7,119 nt of DNA from NCBI GenBank assembly GCA_022360535.1, contig JAKSCP010000059.1, forward strand, positions 1 through 7,119, written 5' to 3'. Below are positions 1-5,111 of this stretch, in pieces (the first letter of the stretch is position 1; the number at the start of each line of letters is the position of its first letter). The stretch is from Pseudomonadales bacterium (GTDB lineage: Bacteria; Pseudomonadota; Gammaproteobacteria; Pseudomonadales; Pseudohongiellaceae). The translations under genes and the position numbers were made by a program. Under the pieces are notes generated by a model that was not told where the DNA came from, did no database searches, and saw only the letters and a program-made list of their open reading frames with translations.

Positions 1-115
1 CTTCGTGACTTACTGTTTGTAAGCTCCCCAACCAAAAAATCCTTTCGCCTCGTTCCAGCGCTTCTCGCTCGCTGCTCGAGATCGCTCCCTTCGATTGAGA
101 TTGCTCTACTTTTCG
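1..115. other. Gene-free left edge with short imperfect repeats
   Basis: I see no gene in this stretch, which lies downstream of the minus-strand acetyltransferase stop. It holds a 5-bp inverted repeat (CTTAC at 9-13, GTAAG at 19-23). It also holds a 9-of-10 direct repeat, GAGATCGCTC at 78-87 and GAGATTGCTC at 97-106, in a stretch rich in CTCG/GCTC words. On the minus strand a run of six T follows the acetyltransferase gene at about 35-40, but no clear hairpin precedes it, so I do not call a terminator. Confidence 0.4.
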
Positions 116-592
116 TCAGATTCGCTTTAGATATCTTGCAACCTTGCAAAGCTCAAATCCCATTTTTTCGTAGGTAGCTCTTGCTGATGCATGTCCGGGA
201 TCGCCGCCGGTTTCTACCATGACCAGGGAGAAGCCTTTGGCTTTGATCATTGCTATGCCTTTCTCCATTAGAGTGGTGCCGATGCCTTGTTGTTGGCACT
301 CTGGATCGACGCCGATCATGTAGATTTGGCCCAGGTAGTCTTCGGGATGATAGGACATGGCAGCAAAACCGACGATTTGTTGGTCTTGCTCTGCCACTAT
401 CACATCGATAGCTGCGTCATCGCAGACTGCATTAAGGGAGCGCATCTGTTCTGCTTCCCAATCAGGTACGAACACTTCATAGATGTCTTTGCTCATGCTG
501 CCTTCCAAACCAGCGAACACTGGTTCCCAGGCGCGAAGTGTTATGTCTTTAAGAGCTTGTTTATCAGTTTCTTGGTATTCACGAATATTCAT
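116..592 (-). CDS. GNAT-family N-acetyltransferase
   Basis: Predicted cytoplasmic acetyl-CoA-dependent N-acetyltransferase of 158 residues, a normal length for a single GNAT domain. The N-terminus (MNIREYQETD) is a typical GNAT first strand. A central strand (IVGFAAM, about 73-79) leads to IYMIGVDPECQQQGIGTTLM at about 90-109, which contains the acetyl-CoA pyrophosphate-binding Q-x-x-G-x-G loop (Q100 to G105). The region from about 127 (ETGGDPGHASAR) to 145 (YEKMGF) matches motif B of a GNAT subgroup that carries a TGGDPGHAxAR signature. I chose the ATG at 590-592 because it begins right at the domain; an in-frame ATG 45 nt upstream would add a tail (MRWIRSCATICYGTK) unlike any GNAT N-terminus. 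GGAAC lies about 5 nt before the chosen start. The substrate cannot be read from the sequence. The gene sits 175 nt downstream of the operon on the same strand, behind a terminator-like hairpin, so it probably has its own promoter. Confidence 0.9.
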   Translation of the reverse strand: MNIREYQETDKQALKDITLRAWEPVFAGLEGSMSKDIYEVFVPDWEAEQMRSLNAVCDDAAIDVIVAEQDQQIVGFAAMSYHPEDYLGQIYMIGVDPECQQQGIGTTLMEKGIAMIKAKGFSLVMVETGGDPGHASARATYEKMGFELCKVARYLKRI

Positions 593-659
593 TTTTGTTC
601 CATAGCAAATTGTTGCGCAGGAGCGTATCCAGCGCATGTCAAAACGATGTGATGAATGG

Positions 660-685
660 TTCTCTAGCCAGAAGTGGCTGGAGAA
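660..685. repeat. 11-bp inverted repeat (stem-loop) upstream of the acetyltransferase gene
   Basis: The arms 660-670 and 675-685 pair over 11 bp with one G-T pair (T665 with G680) and enclose a GAAG loop. Neither strand has a T-run after the stem; the A-run lies on the plus-strand 3' side, so it does not fit a rho-independent terminator in either direction. It lies between the operon and the acetyltransferase start, so it could be a 5'-leader structure or an operator. No function is shown. Confidence 0.5.
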
Positions 686-731
686 AAACGACTACGCGCG
701 ACGTACGCGACCAAGAATTGTGTTCAGTGAA

Positions 732-764
732 TTAGAAATAAACATGACTGGTACTCCAGTGCAT
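732..764 (-). terminator. Candidate rho-independent terminator of the cytochrome/HupE/anchor operon
   Basis: Three nucleotides after the TAG stop of the anchor gene, the minus strand reads a stem ATG(C)ACTGG, loop AGTA, then CCAGTCAT: 8 bp with one bulged base. It is followed at once by a T-rich tail (GTTTATTTCT). Position and order (stop, hairpin, T-rich tail) fit a terminator for the operon. The stem is only moderately GC-rich and the T-run is interrupted, so it may be weak. Confidence 0.42.
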
Positions 765-767
765 TGA

Positions 768-1334
768 CTATTGAGTTACGGGGTCGATCACCCGGCTGAA
801 ATCGCCGCCATCGCGAAACACTGTGCTGTCGACGAAGAAACCAGAAGCATAGAGTTTCACAGTTACAGTTCGAGAGCCTCGGTTTTCCCAAAACCAACCA
901 TGAATGCCATTAAATGGGGCGTGGAATGAGCCTGATCGGTTGTCTGAATTTCCCTGCTCAAAACTCTCGGCATATTCCTCACCGAGCCCGGCGGGTTCGG
1001 CGTGCATGTCATAATAGACTTCGGCATCGGCATTCCAGCTGAACACCATGGGAGAGTCAAAATCCATGGTGTATTTGTACTCCACCGACTGAAACGGGCC
1101 GAGTTCGAATTCTACATAGTCGGTGCGGTGAGCTTCGGGTTTTTCTTCGAATGGATTGACCTCGGCCGACAGTGCGGTGAGTCCGAATAATCGTCCTGTG
1201 CCCAGTGGGTCGGCACCAAACTCGGCGGGCAAGATGGCTGTTAGCAGAACTACCAGGCCAACCGCGAATGCGATGGCGGTAGCGATGAGTATGTTGCGGG
1301 GTGTTGGCGCTTGTGCGCTTTCAGGTTGTGACAC
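768..1334 (-). CDS. Single-span 'transmembrane anchor protein' next to HupE, GOLD-like periplasmic domain
   Basis: 188 residues. A short polar N-terminus is followed by one hydrophobic span (about 14-34, ILIATAIAFAVGLVVLLTAI). A juxtamembrane motif follows (LPAEFGADPLGTGRLFGL, about 35-52), then a predicted periplasmic beta-rich domain from about 70 to 172. I recognise the pattern from proteins annotated only as 'transmembrane anchor protein' beside HupE/UreJ permeases. The domain contains FSWNADAEVYYDMHAEPAG (98-116), GSFHAPFNGIHGWFWEN (135-151) and VTVKLYASGFF (157-167). This alternation resembles a GOLD-type beta-sandwich (inference), and H111, H138 and H145 are possible metal ligands. The start is GTG at 1332-1334: an in-frame TAA lies 15 nt upstream with no other start between, and the next in-frame Met is residue 90. 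AAGAG lies about 9 nt upstream. The gene is last in the operon, 30 nt after the HupE stop. Its role is unknown; anchoring or metal-delivery partner of the permease is a guess. Confidence 0.82.
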   Translation of the reverse strand: MSQPESAQAPTPRNILIATAIAFAVGLVVLLTAILPAEFGADPLGTGRLFGLTALSAEVNPFEEKPEAHRTDYVEFELGPFQSVEYKYTMDFDSPMVFSWNADAEVYYDMHAEPAGLGEEYAESFEQGNSDNRSGSFHAPFNGIHGWFWENRGSRTVTVKLYASGFFVDSTVFRDGGDFSRVIDPVTQ

Positions 1335-1364
1335 GTCTGACGTCTCTTAGTCTGGTTGTGCAAT

Positions 1365-2075
1365 CTAATACGGAGGTTGCAGCATGAAGGCGCTGAGCTG
1401 GTAGCCAGCCAGCAGGAATCCACCGGTCATTAACACCGTGTTGGTGGCGAACGCATGGCGCAGGTAACTGGTATTGGTGCGCCAAATGCTCAGTGCGATA
1501 AACACTGCTGAGAGAGCGAGTATCTGTCCGATCTCCACGCCCACATTGAAGCTGACTATGTTGGTAACGAGTCCGTTATCGGACAGGGTGAACTCTTGCA
1601 GTTTGGTGGCTAGCCCAAGCCCATGGAACAGACCGAATACGAAAACCGCTATCTTGGTGTTTGGCTCCACCCCAAACACCCGTTTGAAGCCATCCATGTT
1701 TTCAAATGCCTTGTAAACAATCGACAAGCCGATGATGGCGTCGATAAGAAAAGCGTTAACCCGGAAGTCTGCCAACACGCCGAGCAGCAAGGTGATGCTG
1801 TGCCCCACAGCAAACAGGGTGACGTACTGAACGACGTGCTTGGGGCGATAGAGAAAAAAGATTACCCCAACCAAAAACAGCAGATGGTCGTAGCCCGTAA
1901 CCATGTGCTTGGCGCCCAAATAAATAAATGGGGCAATCGCCGGACCCTCAATAGCCTGCACGAAATTGGCATCCGAACCTTCTATGGTGTGTGCGGTTGC
2001 AATGGTGGGGATGAGCAACGCCAGACCGAACAGGGCCCATTGCTGCCAACGGGAAGTGAGTTGATGAAGTCGCAT
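1365..2075 (-). CDS. HupE/UreJ-family membrane permease (putative metal transporter)
   Basis: 236 residues, polytopic inner-membrane protein of the HupE/UreJ type; characterised relatives take up nickel for hydrogenase or urease. A signal peptide (WALFGLALLIPTIATA) is predicted to be cleaved after A28, leaving H29 at the mature N-terminus, as is common in HupE proteins. Conserved polar sites lie in or beside the membrane segments: H57-MVTGY-D63-H64, an exact match to the family HX5DH motif, then GHSITLLLG (H92), FGLFHGLGLA (H151) and FNVGVEIGQ (N177, E181). Hydrophobic segments fall at about 65-76, 86-101, 108-121, 143-156, 171-197 and 212-231. The start ATG lies 3 nt after the cytochrome stop, so translation is probably coupled, with GAAGAAGCGGA inside the cytochrome end as a possible ribosome site. 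No hydrogenase or urease genes are in the window, so nickel is not assured; cobalt, copper or another metal is possible. Confidence 0.9.
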   Translation of the reverse strand: MRLHQLTSRWQQWALFGLALLIPTIATAHTIEGSDANFVQAIEGPAIAPFIYLGAKHMVTGYDHLLFLVGVIFFLYRPKHVVQYVTLFAVGHSITLLLGVLADFRVNAFLIDAIIGLSIVYKAFENMDGFKRVFGVEPNTKIAVFVFGLFHGLGLATKLQEFTLSDNGLVTNIVSFNVGVEIGQILALSAVFIALSIWRTNTSYLRHAFATNTVLMTGGFLLAGYQLSAFMLQPPY

Positions 2076-2078
2076 AGT

Positions 2079-2591
2079 CTAGTCCGCTTCTTCGCTATCG
2101 AAACGGTTCAAAATGTCAGGGTTATAGGCCTGATGGCAGGCAGTGCAAACACTGTAGAGTTGGGCGCCAGCCTGAAAGAAGGCTTCCTTGTCCTGGGCGG
2201 CAGCGGCTTCCATAGCCAGGATTCCCGCATCACTGAGGCCTTCGGAGTAAATCATCCAGGCGTCATTGTCCTCAGCGCGGCCGGGAATCGCCAGACTGTT
2301 TCCGGATTCCACCACGATGGCCGCCTGTGCCCGAACATAGGCCCAACCATCGTCAGTAGTTGGGTACAGTTCCTCATAGCCAGAGGCATCCATTACCCAA
2401 CCGCCGGAGTCCCACAGAATGTCGGCGGCTGGTTCCAGTACCAGTGCCATAATTTCCTGCATATTGAGGTCGGTGTTGTAAGCGCTTTCTGTGACCGCTG
2501 TGTCCGTTGCCTCTTCCTGTGGCGCGCAAGCGGACAGGCTAACAAACAATGCCGCCGTCACGCTGAATCTGGAAGGAATAAAATCTCGCAT
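2079..2591 (-). CDS. Cytochrome c'-like lipoprotein, one CxxCH haem site
   Basis: 170 residues. The N-terminus is a lipoprotein signal (VTAALFVSLSAC) with lipobox L-S-A-C at 19-22, so C22 should be lipidated and the protein held at the periplasmic face of a membrane. The rest is mostly helical, in the style of the four-helix cytochrome c'/c556 group: MQEIMALVLEPAADILW (44-60), then WAYVRAQAAIVVESGNSLAIPGR (83-105), and a C-terminal haem-binding site VCTACH (C149, C152, H153) 17 residues before the end. A CxxCH near the C-terminus is diagnostic of class II cytochromes. M44 or M48 in the first helix could be the sixth iron ligand. The protein should carry one covalent haem c and act in electron transfer, gas binding or redox sensing; the sequence does not decide which. 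It is first in the operon, before HupE. The ATG has only a weak GGG-containing ribosome site. Confidence 0.88.
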   Translation of the reverse strand: MRDFIPSRFSVTAALFVSLSACAPQEEATDTAVTESAYNTDLNMQEIMALVLEPAADILWDSGGWVMDASGYEELYPTTDDGWAYVRAQAAIVVESGNSLAIPGRAEDNDAWMIYSEGLSDAGILAMEAAAAQDKEAFFQAGAQLYSVCTACHQAYNPDILNRFDSEEAD

Positions 2592-2628
2592 GCTGTGTAC
2601 CCGTGTCGCTACCTGGACTGTTAAGATG

Positions 2629-2646
2629 CTTCTGAGTGCTTAGAAG
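2629..2646. promoter_or_regulatory. 8-bp inverted repeat in the divergent intergenic region
   Basis: CTTCTGAG (2629-2636) and CTTAGAAG (2639-2646) pair over 8 bp (one G-T) around a 2-nt centre. The element lies about 40 nt upstream of the cytochrome start and about 90 nt upstream of the divergent propeller gene, where an operator serving one or both would be expected. It could equally be a leader hairpin or chance. I found no convincing -35/-10 pair on either strand here, although 2660-2710 is AT-rich. Confidence 0.3.
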
Positions 2647-2731
2647 GGCCCCAAGTCTGCACTAATTTGCTGGTTTTATCCATATTTTACGGTTACTTAA
2701 CAGGTCTAAGGCATTGGTTACATTGCAGAAA

Positions 2732-3883
2732 ATGCTTAAACAGGGGATTGGCGTTGTTGCGCTGATTGTCTTACTCGGTAGCGGTGAATGGGCGCTGGCG
2801 GAGGTGTTTTTTCAGCCTACCCCAGACAATGGTCTGCAGCCGCGTCTGGTACAGGCACAGGATGGCTCGGTGCACCTGTTGTATTTCAAAAAGCGACTGG
2901 ATCGACCCGCTGCCAGAGAGGGAAGTTTGTTCTATCGGCAGTACCTCCCGGAGCAGGGACGATTTGGTAATGCTGTGCGGGTATCCTCGCAAGCGTTCAA
3001 TCTGCAAACCGTCTCTATTTCCCGAGCCTCTATGGCCATCGACGGGGCAGGGCGAGTTCATGTGATGTGGTATCTGCCGAGAGAGGCCCAATACCTCTAT
3101 ACCCGCTCAAATCCGGAACGCACACGATTCGAACCACAGCGTTCCATAGTGCAGGACAATCTGGAAGGTATTGATGCCGGTGGCGACGTGGCCGCCTGGG
3201 GTCAGGAAGTGGCGATAGTGTGGGGAGCAGGTGACCTGAGCCAGGAACATGAGCGCAGTATGTTCGGGCGATTCTCCCATGATGGTGGTGCGACCTTTGG
3301 CGACGAGATAATGCTGGCTAATCCCGATTTTGGGGCCTGTGCCTGTTGCTCCATGGCAGTCGACTACGCGTCGGCCTCCGATTTAATTGTGGCCTATCGT
3401 TCGGCGATCGATGGCATCGGCAGGCATATGCAGATTATGACTGTTTCCAACGTGGATCAGTCACCTTCTTCTGTCAGTTATGCAGAAGTGCAGCCGCTGC
3501 AACAATGGGAAGCGACGTTTTGTCCATTGAGTACCAACGACATTGCCTTTAATGCCGGCGATCAACCGTGGCTGGTCTTCGAAACAGAAAGTCGCATCAT
3601 CAAGATGAACCTGGACGATCCTGCATCTATCGCGGCGGTAGCGGACCCATTTACAGAAACCAGGCAGAAGAACCCGGCGATTGCTTTCAATGGACGTGGG
3701 GAGTATGTGATTGCCTGGGCCGAGGCCATAAGCCATAGCCGGGGTGGTCGGCTCAATCTGCGTTGGTACGATAAGGAGGGGGCTGAGATGGCTTTACACT
3801 GGCAGGAAGCTATCGAATTGGCGGACTTCACTTTCCCTGCAGTAGCAGCAATGCCCGATGGCAACTTCCTGGTGTTGTACTAA
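2732..3883 (+). CDS. Secreted seven-repeat beta-propeller, sialidase-like (BNR/Asp-box) with CxCC motif
   Basis: 383 residues from the ATG at 2732. A signal peptide (MLKQGIGVVALIVLLGSGEWALA) should be cut after A23, giving a periplasmic or exported protein. Seven segments share the pattern 'hydrophobic-Ala-hydrophobic-x-x-x-x-Gly-x-x-hydrophobic-hydrophobic-x-Trp/Tyr': about 37-51 (RLVQAQDGSVHLLY), 100-114 (SMAIDGAGRVHVMWY), 152-164, 207-222, 270-283, 315-329 (PAIAFNGRGEYVIAW) and 369-383. This fits a seven-bladed propeller. One clear Asp-box (SHDGGATF, 182-189) links it to BNR/sialidase-like proteins, but I see no FRIP arginine motif, so sialidase activity is not supported. GACACC places C203, C205 and C206 before repeat four, and C264 is in a Cys-Pro; proteins labelled 'exo-alpha-sialidase' or 'sialidase family' often carry such a CxCC plus CP pair. 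A TTG at 2714 would extend the frame by six residues, but its AAGG is only 2 nt away. The gene is divergent from the cytochrome operon. Confidence 0.8.
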   Translation: MLKQGIGVVALIVLLGSGEWALAEVFFQPTPDNGLQPRLVQAQDGSVHLLYFKKRLDRPAAREGSLFYRQYLPEQGRFGNAVRVSSQAFNLQTVSISRASMAIDGAGRVHVMWYLPREAQYLYTRSNPERTRFEPQRSIVQDNLEGIDAGGDVAAWGQEVAIVWGAGDLSQEHERSMFGRFSHDGGATFGDEIMLANPDFGACACCSMAVDYASASDLIVAYRSAIDGIGRHMQIMTVSNVDQSPSSVSYAEVQPLQQWEATFCPLSTNDIAFNAGDQPWLVFETESRIIKMNLDDPASIAAVADPFTETRQKNPAIAFNGRGEYVIAWAEAISHSRGGRLNLRWYDKEGAEMALHWQEAIELADFTFPAVAAMPDGNFLVLY

Positions 3884-3886
3884 CAG

Positions 3887-4537
3887 CTACTGATTGATCG
3901 TTCCAACACTTGTCGGACGCTGTGACTGTCGGCGCAGGTTTTCCAATTCAAGTCGGTTCCACAGTTGCTGCACTTCCCCGCCAATATGTCGTTGCTGGTT
4001 CTCAATGCCGTCCAACAAGGAATTTCTCAAGGTGTAGTCGATGTTGTCCGCTTGCCGTTGATTGCGGATAGCGATGGCGGGATCAGGAATCAGATAGCGG
4101 GGTGCACGAATCTTTGCAAAGGCCGCAAGCACATATTGGGTGCGTTTGGTCAGGGCCTCTTCGCCACAAGTAAATTCCACATCTATCAGTAGACCGAGTG
4201 TGCGTTCCTGATTTGCGGGGTCAACGCCTGTTCGCTGAGTTTCTTCAACGAGTCCATCACGCCATTCTTTCAAGACTCGACAGTGCTCAAGATAGGTAGG
4301 GATCGTGTCGCCATTAATGCTGTCGCTAAACGCCTGGCAGCTGTCTTCGCTCGTAGTCCCGTCATCGAGACAGGTTTCTGCCGCTGCATCCAACTCGACA
4401 AACAGGTCCTTTACTACGCTTATACGCGCATCGATTTCAGGGTCAGGGTCTGCTTGCCCTCGGGTCAGGCTCGGCACCGTCAGCAGAGTCAGTGCCAGCA
4501 ATGAGGGGGTGAGGGCAAAAAGTCGGGCTCTATTCAT
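3887..4537 (-). CDS. Secreted four-cysteine protein of unknown function
   Basis: 216 residues; I do not recognise the family. A signal peptide (RLFALTPSLLALTLLTVPSLTRGQA) is predicted to be cut after about A29, followed by an acidic start (DPDPEID). The mature part appears largely helical. It has four cysteines (C56, C67, C86, C124), enough for two disulfides in the periplasm. The C-terminal third is rich in Gln, Asn and Arg (from about 158, NQRQADNIDYTLRN, to 206) with a heptad-like look (QQLWNRLELENLRR), so a short coiled coil is possible. Its ATG overlaps the end of the YkgJ-family gene by 8 nt (ATGAATAG carries both signals) and has no good ribosome site, so translation is probably coupled. 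Its stop lies 3 nt from the stop of the convergent propeller gene. Confidence 0.75.
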   Translation of the reverse strand: MNRARLFALTPSLLALTLLTVPSLTRGQADPDPEIDARISVVKDLFVELDAAAETCLDDGTTSEDSCQAFSDSINGDTIPTYLEHCRVLKEWRDGLVEETQRTGVDPANQERTLGLLIDVEFTCGEEALTKRTQYVLAAFAKIRAPRYLIPDPAIAIRNQRQADNIDYTLRNSLLDGIENQQRHIGGEVQQLWNRLELENLRRQSQRPTSVGTINQ

Positions 4538-4964
4538 ACAGTTCGAAACGGCGGTCCCATTTCTTGAATCGCTTTCTGGCTAGCTTCTCTAATTGTTTGG
4601 GGTTGGTAAAGAAGTATTCGCTGGCTTCAGCAATCGTTTCGTCGTATTCACAGAAAGTATTGTCGTATTCCCGGCACACCCAGGGACGTGAATCATAAAT
4701 ACCACAGACGCCACCAGGCTGCAGATGCATGCAATGGGTTTCGATGTGAAGGAACCAGCCATCGGCATCTTTGAACACGTTGATGTTCTCGTGGGATATT
4801 TGCCAGATGAGATGATCAAAGTCTTCCTTGGTTTTTGGTGCGGGAATTTTCTGATTGATGGAGTTGCAGCAAATTGACTTTTTGCACTTGGAGCATTTCT
4901 TGTCGATCTTTACATCGCCAGCACTTGTTGCGTCAACCAGCTTTATTGAATCCTTTGCATTCAT
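4530..4964 (-). CDS. YkgJ-family cysteine-cluster protein
   Basis: 144 residues, no signal peptide, predicted cytoplasmic. It matches the YkgJ / putative zinc- or iron-chelating cysteine-cluster family. The N-terminal cluster is C24-x2-C27-x4-C32-C33. After HIETHCMHL (C78), the family signature CGIYDSRPWVCREY gives C87 and C97, and C105 follows in FCEY. All eight cysteines are in positions expected for metal or Fe-S binding. The C-terminus is basic and helical (ARKRFKKWDRRFELYE). No reaction is established for most members; some relatives are linked to flagellin lysine methylation proteins (FliB), but nothing here points to that. The ATG at 4962-4964 has AGGA very close to it (about 2 nt) and a candidate promoter some 40 nt upstream. 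The gene is first in a two-gene unit with the secreted four-cysteine protein. Confidence 0.9.
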   Translation of the reverse strand: MNAKDSIKLVDATSAGDVKIDKKCSKCKKSICCNSINQKIPAPKTKEDFDHLIWQISHENINVFKDADGWFLHIETHCMHLQPGGVCGIYDSRPWVCREYDNTFCEYDETIAEASEYFFTNPKQLEKLARKRFKKWDRRFELYE

Positions 4965-5003
4965 TTCCTAACCACTTCTGAAAAATTTTCGGCTTAGCGG
5001 GGC

Positions 5004-5033
5004 ATTCTAACATCGCTTTTGTTACAAGATGAA
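5004..5033 (-). promoter_or_regulatory. Candidate sigma-70 promoter for the YkgJ-family gene
   Basis: On the minus strand, TTCATC (5033-5028) and TAGAAT (5009-5004) are spaced 18 nt apart. The -10 matches consensus at 5 of 6 positions, the -35 at only 3 of 6. A transcript would start near 4997, leaving a leader of about 33 nt before the ATG at 4964. This is a pattern match only. Confidence 0.3.
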
Positions 5034-5041
5034 TGAATAGC

Positions 5042-5069
5042 TTGCGCCTGAGACTTTAGTCTTTACACT
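5042..5069 (+). promoter_or_regulatory. Weak candidate promoter with a palindrome in its spacer, before the DUF6351-type gene
   Basis: TTGCGC (5042-5047) and TACACT (5064-5069) are 16 nt apart, matching sigma-70 consensus at 3 and 4 of 6 positions. The spacer holds AGACT-TT-AGTCT (5051-5062), a 5-bp perfect inverted repeat that could be a repressor site. The start codon at 5112 would follow a leader of about 35 nt. Both elements are weak individually. Confidence 0.25.
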
Positions 5070-5111
5070 GTGGTGACCGCTCAGGAAAATACCACTGGAA
5101 TTGGTCTGGTA

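Noticed and set aside
1..115. Possible integron, att or mobile-element edge because of the repetitive CTCG/GCTC words
   Set aside because: The repeats are short and imperfect; no integrase, transposase or terminal inverted repeat is present in the window.
593..637. N-terminal extension of the acetyltransferase from the ATG at 637
   Set aside because: The added 15 residues do not resemble a GNAT N-terminus, and the ATG lacks a ribosome site; the ATG at 592 begins exactly at the domain.
637..642. Perfect TTGACA on the minus strand as a -35 box for the acetyltransferase
   Set aside because: No acceptable -10 hexamer occurs 15 to 19 nt downstream, so I do not call a promoter from this box alone.
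287..652. 121-codon plus-strand frame antisense to the acetyltransferase
   Set aside because: The minus-strand frame carries the GNAT acetyl-CoA loop; this one shows only a Cys/His-rich composition expected of antisense translation.
1623..2624. A 333-codon plus-strand open frame antisense to the HupE and cytochrome genes
   Set aside because: Both minus-strand genes beneath it have clear family motifs (HX5DH, lipobox, CxxCH), whereas this frame gives a low-complexity Gln/Gly/Val mix with no recognisable domain and starts inside another gene. It is a shadow frame.
2732..3883. Calling the propeller protein a sialidase (neuraminidase)
   Set aside because: Only one Asp-box is clear, and I see no FRIP-type arginine motif or other sialidase catalytic residues; an Asp-box marks a propeller turn, not an activity.
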